Positions 1 to 11,235 of a DNA stretch of 64,000 nucleotides are shown one piece after another. Positions within the stretch are counted from its first letter, which is position 1, and each line of letters opens with the position of its first letter. Where the stretch lies: NCBI GenBank assembly GCA_027627225.1, contig CM051038.1:39654841-39718840 (forward strand), read 5' to 3'. Position numbers and translations under genes: made by a program. The DNA is from Congeria kusceri. Taxonomy: Eukaryota > Mollusca > Bivalvia > Myida > Dreissenidae. The notes beneath the pieces were generated by a model that was not told the DNA's origin, did no database searches, and was given only the letters and a program-made list of their open reading frames with translations.

Positions 1-11
1 TCAGAAACTTT

Positions 12-494
12 GTGAGAAAGCCATGGGGACAGATACATACAGCAAAATTAACATATCCTTGGTTGACTTGTTTTAGAACTTTAGCACACAGAGACAGAAA
101 ATTGAAACACAACAAGAATAGACTAGGAATAGTTAGGAGCGAAGTCCCACACAGAATTTTACTAAAGCCTAACGAAAGTTTGACTATTGCAGGTTATATT
201 GACAATAAAATTGACCACACACCCACAGCAGCTATTCTTCAAGAAATTAAATACACTTCACTCCCTAGTTATGTTGATATTACCCCTAGTATTGTGCATT
301 ATGACTATCACGAATCTGATAGTTTGAAAGTAACCATCTCTAATTTGACCACGAACATTGTGACCATTGCTCCAAAAGCAACCATGTGCGAGCTACAGCC
401 AGTTACCATCACAGAAGAAGTAAGGAAGAAGACAGAAGATGAAGAATTAGATAGGATTAGAATGAAGACATGTGTACCGAGGAAGAGAAATTGA
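12..494 (+). pseudogene. Pol linker between protease and reverse transcriptase (gypsy), broken
   Basis: An open frame of 160 codons starting at a GTG, so it is probably the tail of a longer upstream frame rather than a true start. It is rich in beta-strand-like segments and matches the position of the spacer that lies between aspartic protease and RT in gypsy Pol. No protease DT/SG motif is seen. It ends just as the RT frame opens from 470 in another frame, so one frameshift near 470-494 separates the two. Identity rests on position and on continuity with the RT below. Confidence 0.65.
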
Positions 495-1888
495 AATTCA
501 AGGATTTGATGATGAAACATCGAGATATATTCAGCACCTCAGATACTGACATTGGCATGTGCAACCAAATAAAGCACCGGATTGACTTAATTGACCCAAC
601 ATCATTAAAGCAAAGACATCGAAGAATCCCACCGGCTATGGTCGATGAAGTGAGAGCCCACTTAGAACAGCTTCTAGCATGCGGAATCATTAGGCCATCG
701 AAATCTCCGTTTGCATCAACAGTAGTATTAGTACGTAAGAAGAATGGAAAATTAAGACTTTGCATTTACTACAGGAAATTGAATGAGAGGACAGTTAAGG
801 ATTCATATGCCCTACCTAGAATAGAGGAAGTGCTAGATTTGTTACATGGAGCCCGTTATTTTACCACCATCAACATGAAATCCGGCTAACATCAAGTCGA
901 AGTAGAGGAAACCCATAAGGAAAAGACTGCATTCACTGTTGGACCACTAAGATTCTGGGAATTCAACAAAATGCCATTCGGACTGACCAATAGTCCTGCA
1001 ACTTATCAACGTTTAATGGAGGATTGTTTAGGACCATCTAACATGAAGATCTGCATCATATTCCTCGATGATTTGATAATATATAGCGACACATTAGAAC
1101 AACATTTAGACCGGATCGACCAAGTATTCTCTCAACTGAAATCATGTAACCTCAAATTAGCCCCATAAAAATGCTGTTTAATTAAGGACCGAGTTAGCTT
1201 TCTTGGACATGTAGTAAGTAAAGATGGAATAGAGACCGATCCAGATAAAATCGACAAAGTGAAGAATTAGCCTACCCCTACCAAACCAGAAGAGCTGCAT
1301 GCATTCCTTGCCTTAGCAGGATACTACAGGCGTTTCGTAAAAGATTTTGCGAAGATAACAAGACCGCTAGCAGAATTTATACCTCATACAGCGAAGAAGG
1401 GTCCGAAGAAGGAAACCAAACAGTGGCAGTGGACTGACAAAGAACAGCAAGTTTTTGATCAACTGAAAGGTATATTGTGTTCGCCACCAATACTCGCCTA
1501 TCCAGACTTTTCCACGCCGTTTCAACTGCACACCGACGCCTCGAACCAAGGCCTTGGTGCCGTGCTATACCAGCAAGATGGAAATCAGAAGAGAGTAATC
1601 GCTTACGCCAGCAGGTCACTGTCAAAGTCAGAAAAAAATTACTGCGCTTACAAACTGGAATATTTGGCGCTGAAATGGGCAGTTACAGACAAAATTTCGG
1701 ACTATCTAACAGGCAACCCATTCTTAATATACACAGACAATAATCCATTAACTCACATCTTGACTTCACCTAAATTAGATGCGACAGGACAGCAATGGGC
1801 AGCAGCGTTGGCTGGATATGACTTTGAAATATTATACCGTCCTGGAACAAAGAATGGAGATGCAGATGCTCTAAGCAGATACCCATAG
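470..1888 (+). pseudogene. Reverse transcriptase and RNase H (gypsy pol), three nonsense codons
   Basis: One frame carries the whole RT-RNase H module but is cut by TAA at 887-889, TAA at 1166-1168 and TAG at 1268-1270. Visible RT signatures are the N-terminal LLACGIIRPSKSPFAS region, a YRKLN motif whose usual preceding Asp is Tyr, MPFGLTNSPATYQRLM near 971, and the catalytic LDD of FLDDLIIYS near 1060. RNase H follows from about 1475 with TDASNQGLGAVLYQ, a KLEYLALKWAV helix, YTDNNPLTHIL and the terminal DADALSRYP. In an active element this enzyme copies the RNA genome in cytoplasmic particles. The stops make this copy non-functional. Confidence 0.92.
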
Positions 1889-1890
1889 GC

Positions 1891-2826
1891 AAAATCTGTA
1901 GATGCCGGTCATCGGTTACAACCGATGATAATAATGCTGTCAAAGCTATTTGCAATTCTCTTCAGAATAGTGATTGTTATTTTGAAACATTACCTTGTTT
2001 ATCTTTGAATGTAGTTGACATAGCAGATAACTTTGGACAACCATTGGCTCAAATGGAACTGAGAGAAATTCCAAAAGCACAGAGATCAGACCCAACAGTT
2101 AACAATTGGAGAAGCGTGGTCATTGATAAGACACTCCCGCAACACAAACACAGTAAGCACGATCTGAATATGAAAAAGAACTTTGCAAGTTTGAAAATCA
2201 AGAGAGGTGAGTTGTTCAGAGAAACTGAAGACCAAGGCGAAAATATTGAACAGTTAGTGATACCTGAAGTGTATAAGGCAGATGTGTTGACAGGTCTTCA
2301 TACTGATGTAGGACATCCTGGTAAGGAAAGAACTCTGAAGCTTAAACGGCAAAGATTTTTTTGGCCTGGAATGGCAACGGAGGTAGAGAAATATGTGTCA
2401 CAGTGCAACAGATGTTTAAGACGCAAAACTGCTACTAACACCAGAGCACCTCTAGTTAATGTGCAGACAACCTATCCACTAGAGCTCGTCTGTTTTGATT
2501 ATCTTTCCTTAGAATCATCGAAAGGAGAATACAACAGCATTTTAGTGATTACAGACCACTTTACGAAGTTCGCACAAGCCATTCCAACACGAAACCAGAC
2601 GGCCAAGACTACTGCGGAAACATGTTACAACAACTTCATTATCCATTTCGGCATACCAACCAGACTACATTCGAATCAAGGGGCAAACTTCGAATCAGAA
2701 ATCATTAAAGAACTGTGTAACATCACCAACATAATGAAAACCCATACTTCTGTATATCATCCACAGGGCAATGCAGGCCCCGAGCGATTTAACAGAACAT
2801 TGTTAAACATGTTAGGAACATTATAA
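1891..2826 (+). pseudogene. Integrase (gypsy pol): zinc finger and DDE core, catalytic Asp lost
   Basis: The frame changes after RNase H near 1885-1890 and stays open from 1891. The HHCC zinc finger is intact (GHPGKERTLK followed by QCNRCLRRK). In the DDE core the first Asp lies in VCFDYLSLE and the Glu region is PQGNAGPERFNRT. The second catalytic Asp, normally in an SDQG-type motif, is Asn here (HSNQGANF, codon AAT at 2674-2676). A TAA at 2824-2826 ends the frame, and the protein continues in another frame just downstream, so a small indel lies near 2820. Integrase normally joins the cDNA to the host chromosome; this copy could not. Confidence 0.92.
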
Positions 2827-2828
2827 AA

Positions 2829-3896
2829 AATGAACAGAAAGATAATTGGAAGAAATACATCAATTCATTAGTTTACTGCTATAATTGTACACCACACGAA
2901 TCAACAAAGTTTTCACCTTTCGAACTGATGTTTGGTCGTAAACCAAAGTTACCGATTGACACAGTATTTGATAAATCACAGGACAAGCCGATTAACAAGA
3001 CTACTCAAGAGTGTATAGATGATTTAAGAGACAGACTCAAGAAAACCAAAATGATAGAAGACGAACATGTGTCGAAAGCGAAGCAGAAACAGAAGAAATA
3101 CTACGACCAGAAGGTCAGAGGTGCGAAGATTGAAGTTGGTGACCAAGTGCTGGTAAAGATACTAGCCAGAGGAGAAGGTAAGTATAAGATAGCCGACAGG
3201 TTTGAAGAAGAAATGTACACTGTCTCTGATCAACCTAGGAAAGAGATACCAGTTTTCATTGTAAAGGGCAATGAAACAAACAAGACCAAGACATTGCACA
3301 GAAACCATCTATTCCCAGTGAATCACATGGTAGAAATAGATCCGGCATGTGACAATGATGAAGTACAGAAGGTAGAAAAGAGAGAAGTAGAAGCACGTGC
3401 AGAAGTGAAAATTGATGAGAAGAAAAGTGACGTCACTAGTAGTGAAGAAGATTCAGATGATGAGGTAGATAGTGTTATTGTTGTACCAACAATCATACAC
3501 AGGGACGCCTGTAGATCTACAATGGATCATAGAATCACAACCGACGGAATGAACACAGATGAAAGAAGAACAGATCCGAGGAATGACGATACTGCTACAG
3601 CAGAACCAAACGATGGGGAAAGTGAAGTCCCAGGCAATCGGATAGAAACAGTGGATGTTAGCGAAGAAATCACTTCGCCAGAGACATCAGTGCATGAATA
3701 TCACCTAGAAGCACAGCCAGTGATAACCACAGATACAACAGAGGGTGAACCTAGTGATGAAGTGACAGGTGAAAGTACATTAGATGAGACAATTGCGACT
3801 GAAGAACATGGAACAGAAACATTAGTTGATAGTAACCGATCAAGAGAAAAGCGTATTTTACCTCCAGATTCACCAAGAACATGTACAGTTTACTGA
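2829..3896 (+). pseudogene. Integrase C-terminal region with acidic tail (gypsy pol)
   Basis: Continuation of integrase after the frameshift. It opens at about 2829 (NEQKDNWKKYIN, then CYNCTPHESTKFSPFELMFGRKPKLP) and runs to a TGA at 3894-3896. The FELMFGRKP motif and the following lysine-rich helix are typical of the end of gypsy integrase cores. A small beta-rich segment (VGDQVLVKI... DRFEEEMYTV... HRNHLFPV) resembles the GPY/F module. The last 170 or so residues are Asp/Glu/Ser/Thr-rich, low in complexity and without an env-like or chromodomain signature that I recognise. Confidence 0.85.
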
Positions 3897-4180
3897 GAGA
3901 ATATGAAAATATGTGATTTTCTTGATCTTTTTCAGAACATAAATACTACAAGTTCTGTCATGGTGATAATGTGTGTGTAGGTACTAAGCTAGTTGTAGTA
4001 TTAGACATTAGAACACAATGTAGTCTGATGGTTCAAATAACTGTAGTAGTAAGTATACTATAGTCTATTGAGAGAAGTAGTGATTGTAGAAGAATCTGTG
4101 TATTTTGTAAATGGTGAAACTTGAAGTTATTTTATTCATGACAGGTAAGTATTGTGACAATTTGTAATATTACATGACAT

Positions 4181-4190
4181 TGGGGGGAAG
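4181..4190 (+). other. Polypurine tract
   Basis: TGGGGGGAAG lies immediately before a TGTG that opens the LTR. This is the expected plus-strand primer position in LTR retrotransposons. Confidence 0.75.
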
Positions 4191-4858
4191 TGTGTAACCA
4201 GGTAGACTTTTCCAATAACTCTGACAGAGTACTAAATTATCTCCCTTTGACCAGACTGACCAGTTGTCACAGTTGACCGATTTTAAAACCTGTTTAGTCA
4301 GGTGACTGTTTCACACTCTTTTTAAATCTATATTCATTGTGTTCTGGGCAGTCAAGGTGTGAGCAGCCATTTTTGTCATAGAGCTGAATATTTTTACACG
4401 CAAAGTTACTATTACTGTTGGCGCGAGACCGAGGAAAACAGAGTCATTGACTATGTAAAAGTCCAAACCGCATTTGGTATGTTGATATGTGTTGTAATGT
4501 GTATGTGTGTGAGAGGAAAAGTGTAACTATTGTATGTTTTATATAACTGTGATGTTCTATTGTTTTGTAAAGGATTCTTATATGTTTATCTAGTGAATTG
4601 TTATTATATGTGTAAAGAGTTATTTAAGTGGCCCACTAGATACATTCTCGTATTATTATATATGTAAATAGCATAACTCTTTCAGGTATTTTAATATGAT
4701 ATCTACATGAGTTTCTGTATGTGTGTTATTGTATATTTTCAGGGCTTGATCCAGCTAGATCCATATTGATCTTGATTGATCCTCAATAATATATTACTCT
4801 GATAAAGAATAATTATGAACTGAACTCTAGTTGTGTACTTACTACTGACACTATAGAA
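4191..4858 (+). repeat. 3' LTR of the Ty3/gypsy element
   Basis: Starts TGTGTAACC right after the polypurine tract and is about 670 bp long if it ends just before the TGGTGTCAAC tract at 4861. The end is uncertain because no second LTR is present to compare. No target-site duplication can be checked since the 5' end is outside the window. Confidence 0.6.
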
Positions 4859-4924
4859 ATTGGTGTCAACAACTGAACCCAACCTCAGAGAACAATATAT
4901 TACATAAGTAACAAAAATGAAGAC

Positions 4925-6107
4925 TGTAGAAAAGGCTTGTCACAGGATGTGACGTATGCTATCGAAGCATTTGCTTGTCAGAGAAAGGCAACACAATGTC
5001 AGTTACATGTTACAAAAATGACGCTTCCTACAAAACGAGTTATGGTCCTTGTACTCTGCACTCCTCTCAACATCCTCTATCAATATATGTGGTTTTGTTT
5101 TTTAATCATTTCAATACTAATGCACTGCACACAAAATTAACTAAAGGGCAATAACTTCATAAATATTGAAGAAAGGGTTGTGGTACTTGTACTCTGCACT
5201 TTCTATCATTGTCATCTATCATTATATGAAGTTTCATTTGAATCCCTTAAATACTAATGGAGTTATGCTCCGCACAAGAAATTAATGCTGCACATAAGAA
5301 AATAAAACAAACGGCAATAACTCCATAAATATTGAAGAAAGAGTTGTGGTCCTTGTGCTCTGCACTTTCTCACATTGTCCTCTATCATTATATGACGTTT
5401 CATTTGAATCCCTTCAATACTAATGGAGTTATGCTCCGCACAAGAAATTAAACATAGGGCAATAACTCCATAAATATTGAAGAAAGGGTTATGGTCCTTG
5501 TGATTTGCACTTCCTCTCATTGTCCTCAATCATTGTATGAAGTTTCATCTGAATGCCTTCAAAACTAATGGAGTTATGCTTTGCACAAGAAAATTAATGC
5601 TTCACATAAGGAAATAAAACAAAGGGCAATAACTCCATAAATATTGAAGGAAGAGTTGTGGTCCTTGTGCTCTACAATATTTCTCATTGTCCTTTATCAT
5701 TACATGAAGTTTCATTGAATCCCTTCAATACTAACGGAGTTATGCTCCGCACAAGAACATTTAACAAAGGGCAATAACTCCATACATGTGGAAAAAAGAG
5801 TTACGGACTGTGTGCTCTGCACGTCCTATCATTGTACTCTATCATTATATGAAGTTTCATTTGAATGACTTAAATACTAATAGAGTTATGCTCCGCACAA
5901 GAAAATTAATACTATACATAAGGATATTAAGCAAAGGGCAATAACTACGTAAATGTTGAAGAAAGTGTTGTGGTCCTTGTGCTCTGCGCTTCCTCTTATT
6001 GTCCTCTACCATTATATAGGAGTTATGCTCCGCACAAGAAGCGAAACGGATGGACGGACGATACGATTACTATATGCCTCCGAAGTTCCCTCCCTTCGGG
6101 GGCATAA
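4925..6107 (+). repeat. Module-built dispersed repeat, forward copy
   Basis: Begins near the segment aggcttgtcacaggatgtga and ends with a GC-rich terminal hairpin (cccttcgggggcata). Inside are several degenerate copies of a unit that carries gcataactccattagtat, gaagtttcatttgaat, a cctctatcattatatg stretch and gggcaataactccataaat. An inverted copy of the family lies at 9171-10915. Frames inside it are short and unconserved, so I see no gene. Repeats of this look are common in bivalve genomes as far as I know; the family name is not known to me. Confidence 0.85.
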
Positions 6108-6111
6108 AACA

Positions 6112-6462
6112 AAATAAGCAAAAAAGTCTGAAATATTAAAACCCTAAGCAGGGACCGAACTCACGACTTAGGAGTCATACGAAGAAATGACAGTAGACAG
6201 CGCTTTAACTAACTGCGCTATCATGCGTGGTAAGAAAATACTTACAACGACGTCAAATGTAAACATGAAAAGGGTCAAACAAACAAGACCTATATAATAA
6301 ATTGATTGTTTTCTCAAAATGCGTGCACTATTTTTTATCATATATACCCTGTATTAACTATTATTATATGTCAGTATTAATATCTGAATTTCTGAATCTT
6401 TAAAGAACTTTCCCCCTTGAGGCCCTTTTCGATGACATAGTCCCATTAAAAGGAGAAAAACA
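6112..6462 (-). mobile_element. MITE with tRNA-like core, inverted partial copy
   Basis: Read on the minus strand it starts with a TIR-like ttttaatgggactatgtcat tract (6444-6463) and then matches the element at 7014-7501: ttaatacagggtatatat, gtgcacgcattttgag, the tRNA-like core, then a T-rich stretch. It stops abruptly at 6112 against the repeat that ends at 6107. The tRNA-like core is at 6150-6236. Confidence 0.75.
6150..6236 (-). other. tRNA-like core (A and B box resemblance)
   Basis: On the minus strand the run tagcgcagttagttaaagcg resembles a pol III A box, and gagttcggtccc about 50 bases later resembles a B box. It lacks a clean acceptor stem and its anticodon arm is over-long, so I read it as a tRNA-derived transposon core rather than a tRNA gene. 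A sister copy is at 7246-7327. Confidence 0.55.
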
Positions 6463-7013
6463 TACAAAATTCCAAGTAATGCTAACTGTTTACAATATTA
6501 GTACTCCACCGGACCACCTCAGAAGTCACCGCCGGACATTTTCTTAATACCTCCAAATGAGGCGGTCCGGTGAGTCTCCTTACCGTGATTTCCAATAAGT
6601 AAAACACGTAGTTGAGAAAAGTGGCAGAAATTTTCTTTTTAAATGTCGCGCTTGTTGGACCACGCGGTGGCCCAAGTCACGGTTGCTCAGCATAGAAATT
6701 CAGAATGCAATGTTAACAATGTTGAATGTAATGTGATTCCTCTAGCTCTTGTGCCTTCTATTCGTATTGTAACAATATGATAACTGTGTAATCGATACTC
6801 CGATTTTCATGTATATCCAGCATTTTGTTTGTTTGAATTATTGTGTTTAAAACGTTTAAAAAAACAGAATTTCAAATGTGAATCGATTAATATCACAAAA
6901 TGTTAGGATATTGTTTGAAATTATAGCAATACAATGTTTATAGGATAAATAACGTTCAGACTAACAACAAAGACTTGTTTTTTTGTTTGTACATTTAAAT
7001 CAATATTTAACAC
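6463..7013. other. Non-coding spacer with a GC-rich stem-loop
   Basis: Arms at 6507-6520 and 6559-6572 (caccggaccacctc against gaggcggtccggtg, one mismatch) can form a 14-bp stem with a 38-base loop. The rest is AT-rich with no gene visible. Confidence 0.6.
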
Positions 7014-7501
7014 TTTAAAGGGACTTTTAAGGGGATATATTTTTTAAAAAATGAAAATAAGATATTAGTACTGGCATATAACTATGGTTAATACAGGGCA
7101 TATATACTGGGAAAGGAGTGCACGCATTCTGAGATAAAAATCAGTTTATAATATGAGTCGTGTTTGTTTGGCCATTTTCATGTTTACATTTTGACATCAG
7201 AATTGTGAGTACTTTGTATAACCATAGTTTACCCATGACTTCCAAGCAGAATAGCGCAGTTAGTTAAAGCGAGGTCTACTGTCAATTCTTCGTATGACTC
7301 TTATGTCATGAGTTCGATACACACTTGGTGTTTTATTTTTTTTCCAACTTTTTTGCTAATGTGTTTTTATCAAATATCTCATTGTGTATAATATTATTTA
7401 TTATTTATTTAATGCAAATTATAGTACCGTCGATTTCTATTATATAATAACATTATTCGTGCAATAGGAAGGCATTTTTTTCATTGACATGGTCCCTTTA
7501 A
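7014..7501 (+). mobile_element. MITE with tRNA-like core, complete copy
   Basis: Bounded by tttaaagggac at 7014-7024 and its inverse gtccctttaa at 7492-7501, about 488 bp, no coding capacity. The interior holds a tRNA-like core at 7246-7327. The inverted partner at 6112-6462 aligns with it over most of its length. The mix of short terminal inverted repeats with a tRNA-like interior is unusual; it could be a MITE that captured a SINE or a SINE flanked by chance inverted sequence. Confidence 0.7.
7246..7327 (+). other. tRNA-like core (A and B box resemblance), forward copy
   Basis: Contains tagcgcagttagttaaagcg (A-box-like) and gagttcgatac (weak B-box-like). It is more degenerate at the B box than the minus-strand copy at 6150-6236. 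Confidence 0.5.
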
Positions 7502-7555
7502 GCAATCAATAAAAGACATTATTCATTAATAACTATTTTTTTTATTTTCATATTC

Positions 7556-7953
7556 AAATTGATTTGTTATCCATCAGCCTTCCATAGATCATATAATCTC
7601 CCCATATTGCCAATTTTTGTACAGTTCTCACTGAAATAGGCAAGTTGTAGATTCGTCAATCATTTCCTGAAAACATGAATTGGTTAATTAATATTCAGTT
7701 AATCACACAACTATCAAGGCTTTTTCCTGCTGCTAAAAAACATTTCAAACCGCACAAGATTCAAAAGAGCCTCAGAAAAACAAACACCTGTGGGTGATTT
7801 GAAAGAAATAACGTCGACTGCAACCGTTTTATTAGTATGGGTAATTAAGCCTCATGAATGAGAAGCCTGGCGAAGACAGCGACGTTGTCAAAGAGGCAAC
7901 CGAGGGGCAAAAACGTCCGATTTCAGCAATAAAGTCCAATATGTAAATGAGCT
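7556..7953 (+). repeat. Conserved block R, copy 1 (forward)
   Basis: One of four copies of a block of 400-440 bp (others at 19561-19996 forward, 34393-34832 and 56946-57342 reverse). Shared landmarks are cctccccatattgccaat, aattcgtcaatcat-like tracts, accgcacaagattcaaaag, aaacacctgtgggtga and aaagaggcaaccgagg. The reading frame across the landmark area is not kept between copies, so it looks non-coding. In three copies the same neighbouring blocks accompany it, which argues for segmental duplication rather than transposition. Confidence 0.8.
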
Positions 7954-8628
7954 TTCTTTTAAAATTCACTTTAAATTTCAAAATAGAATGAGGCATACTA
8001 CTTTAAGCGTAAACTATTTTGAACATTATTTGCTATTAAATGTGCAGATTGATAGTTATATATCTTATGTCTGCTTCGAATATACGACTAAACATTGTTG
8101 TCCCAATAATTTCTAAATATTAAAAGTTTATTAATGACTTTGTGAAACAGACCGTTATCGAACTATCTTAAAGGCGTGTTAATGATTTCATAATGATGAA
8201 TGGGAAAAACTTGCCAGTTCGTACAATTAAAAAACAAATTAAGTATTTTACGTGAAATCCTCAAGTTCTGGTGACAGAAACACAGAGAGAATTGTTGAAA
8301 ATTAAACAGCCCATTGGACAGTAATTTACTGCGTTGGGTTCGTGTTTTCATTATCAACATTCTTAATATTTTAGAAACATATATGATAATTTATAATTTT
8401 AACAACTTATTTATGTATATAAGTGTTATGCTTCTCTTCAATCAAGGCATGTCACCATGGTAAATGTAACACTAACATTTCACGATACTAATCAACCTCG
8501 GCACGATTGATATTTTGCATCTCCTTATTCCGCTAACAATTACAGCAATCTTAACCAGAAGTATTTGACGTTTATATATTTATTATTGTAGGCTAGAAGT
8601 TTTTTGTAAGCTTAATTGCTGAAATAAA

Positions 8629-8629
<1 letters not shown>

Positions 8630-8660
<31 letters not shown>
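8630..8660. repeat. (TTG)n microsatellite
   Basis: About ten perfect TTG units. Confidence 0.97.
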
Positions 8661-8661
<1 letters not shown>

Positions 8662-8844
8662 ATACGCCCACACATCAGTCGCTGAGGTAATATGTTTGCA
8701 TAATGATATACACGTAAAACGTTTAATATTGTAAAATGTATAATTGTGGTCGTTTTGCAAATACGATGTTTGATTTGGTACCCGACATAATAAACATGCA
8801 TTCTACTATAGTCGCGTTGGATTCACATTATGCTATAGGTAACC

Positions 8845-8905
8845 GCCCACACATCCGAAGAGCTTCCAGTCGCCCTGTCCGCTGCAGCATCTGTATCCTC
8901 TTGTA
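8845..8905 (-). other. GCTGCAGC block, copy K4 (inverted)
   Basis: On the minus strand aggatacagatgctgcagcg is followed by gacagggcgac and cttcggatgtg, close to the copies at 33593 and 33905. The peptide reading on that strand is CCSG followed by a diverged FGC. See the entry at 33593-33690 for interpretation. Confidence 0.65.
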
Positions 8906-9170
8906 CAGTATAGTTTTCCGCCCAAAAAACAACAGCATGCGCATAGCTAGCTAGTACTTAACTATGCAAGTTACGTATTAAGACTGGTTGGCCCACTTTC
9001 GTTTCCAGTGTATAAACAACCTTCACAAAACAAGACATACTAAATTATGTTGTCAAAACATAGTGAATATATTTGAGGTTTAAGTAAAAGTAATTGACTA
9101 TACCAGTGCATTCAATAGTTATTGGTTATTAGCTGTCAAGACACTTCTCATTTAAACGAGTCAAATCATG

Positions 9171-10915
9171 TTTATGCTCCCCAAGGGAACTTCGGGGGCA
9201 TAGAGTAATCGCATCGTCCGTCCGTCTGTCCGTCTGTCCTTCCGTCCGTCACACTTTACATAATGATTGCGGACGATGAGTGGAAGTGCAGAGCAAAGAG
9301 ACCACAGCTCTTTCTTCTATAATGATGGGGTTATTGCCCTGTGTTTAATTTTCTTGTGCATAGCATATCTACATTAGTATTAAAGGAATTCAATGAAACT
9401 TCATATAATGATAGAGGACAATGAGAGGAAGTACAGAGCACAAGAACCACAACTCTGTCTTCAGTATTTACAAAGTTATTGCCCTTTTTTATTTCCTAAT
9501 GTGAAACATTAATTTTCTTGTGCGGAGCATAACTCCATTAGTATTGAAGGGATTCAAATTAAACTTCATTTCATGATAGAGGACAATGAGTGGAAGTGCA
9601 GAGCACATGGACCATAACTATTTCTTCAATATTTACATAGTTATTGCCCTTTGTTTAATTTACTTGTGCGGAGCATAACTCCATTAGTATTGAAGGGATT
9701 CAAATGAAACTTCATATAATGATAGAGGACAATGAAAGGAAGTACAGAGCACAAGGACCACAACGCTTTCTTCAATATTTACGGAGTTATTGCCCTTTGT
9801 CTTATTTCCTCATGTGAAGCATTAATTTTCTTGTGCGGAGCATATCTCCATTTGTATTGAAGGGATTCAAATGAAACTTCATATAATGATTGAGGACAAA
9901 TAGAAGAAGTGCAAAGCACAAGGATAACAACTCTTTCTTCAATACTTATGGAGTTATTGGCCTTTGTTTTATTTCCTTATGTGAAGCATTAATTTTCTTG
10001 TGCGGATAATAACTTCATTAGTATTACAGGGATTCAAATGAAACTTCATTTAATGATAGGGGACAGTGAGAGAAAGTGCAGAGCATAACGACCATAAAGT
10101 TTCTTCAACATTTGCAGAGTTATTGCCCTTTGTTTAATTTTCTTGTGCGGAGCATAACTGCATTAGTATTGAAGGGATTCAAATGAAACTTCACATAATG
10201 ATAGAGGACACAGAGATAAAGTGCAGAGCACAAGGACCATAACTCTTTCTTCAATATTTACAGAGTGTTTGCCCTTTGTTTTATTTCCTTATTTGGCCCA
10301 TTAATTTTATTGTGCGGAGCATTACTCCATTAGTATTGAAGGGATTCAAATAAAACTTCATATAATGATAGATAACATTGAGTGGAAGTGCTGAATGCAA
10401 GGAGTTACTGCCCTTTGTTTATTTTTTGTGCAGAGTATAACTCCATTAATATTGAAGGGATTTTAAATAAAACCACATACATTGATAGAGAACGTTGAGA
10501 GAAAGTGTTGAGTACAAAGACCATAACTCATTCTTCAATATATTTCGGCCCTTTTTGCAAATAATTACTACCTTAGTATTGAAGGAATTTAATATAACAC
10601 CACATATATTGATAAGAGGACATTGAGAAGAAGGCCAGAGTACAATGACCATAACTCTTTCTTCAATATTTATGTAGTTATTGCCCTTCAGTTAATTTTC
10701 TTGTGCAGTGCGTAACTCCATTAGTATTGAAGTGATTTAAAATAAAACCACGTATATTGATCGAGCATGTTGAGAGTATGTGCAGACTACAAGGACCATA
10801 ACTCTTTTTGTAGGAAGCGCCATTTTTGCCAACATGTAACTGACATTGTGTTGCCTTCCTCTGACAAGCATATGCTTCGGGGGCATACGTCACATCCTGT
10901 GACAAGCCTTTTTTC
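9171..10915 (-). repeat. Module-built dispersed repeat, reverse copy
   Basis: Inverted relative to 4925-6107 and longer. It starts with cttcgggggcata and a cgtccgtccgtctgtccgtc tract and ends with gaagcatatgcttcgggggcata-type sequence and the tcacatcctgtgacaagcc end. The module recurs near 9527, 9674, 9840, 10006, 10152, 10316, 10436, 10566 and 10706, mostly at spacings of about 147 or 165 bases; the longer form carries an extra atttccttatgtgaagcatt insert. No gene seen. Confidence 0.87.
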
Positions 10916-11201
10916 AATCTAACTCTCCTCATCAACGATTATGCTCATTCGCTGTCAACGTACTCTCTGATTATTAAGGAGCGTTTCTAAACTGTCTGTA
11001 TCCTATAATCAGTTTAGTTGTAAAACAGATTTAATGACAGTCCCATTCTCCTCTTTTGTTAAAAATTACAGAGCAACTGTAAACGTTTAAATCAGGTAGT
11101 ATTAAAGATACAATATTAATTCGACCATCATCATCATCATCATCGTCATCGTAATCATAATCATCGTCGTCATCATTATCATCATCATTAGCATTACCAC
11201 A

Positions 11202-11235
<34 letters not shown>

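Larger units (their letters stand above)
1..4858 (+). mobile_element. Ty3/gypsy LTR retrotransposon, 3' part, degenerate
   Basis: The window opens inside the pol region of a Ty3/gypsy-type element. In order it shows a protease-RT linker, reverse transcriptase, RNase H, integrase with a zinc finger, a GPY/F-like C-terminal region with an acidic tail, a purine-rich tract at 4181-4190 and one LTR from 4191. Gag, protease and the 5' LTR lie outside the window. Domain order RT-RNaseH-IN is that of Metaviridae (Ty3/gypsy), not Copia. At least three in-frame stops, three frame changes and a changed integrase catalytic residue show it is a dead copy. The exact clade (for example Mag/Steamer-like) is not resolved from sequence alone. 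Confidence 0.93.
7954..9170. other. Inverted fragment of the duplicated unit, otherwise non-coding
   Basis: 8150-8370 is an inverted match to 33900-34160 and 56500-56760; 8845-8905 is an inverted copy of the GCTGCAGC block. A (TTG)n microsatellite is at 8630-8660. The order (R block, then these two) is the reverse of that at 33.6-34.8 kb. No supported gene. Confidence 0.7.

Noticed and set aside
6150..6236. Functional tRNA gene
   Set aside because: No proper acceptor stem, over-long anticodon region and a sister copy inside the same mobile element.
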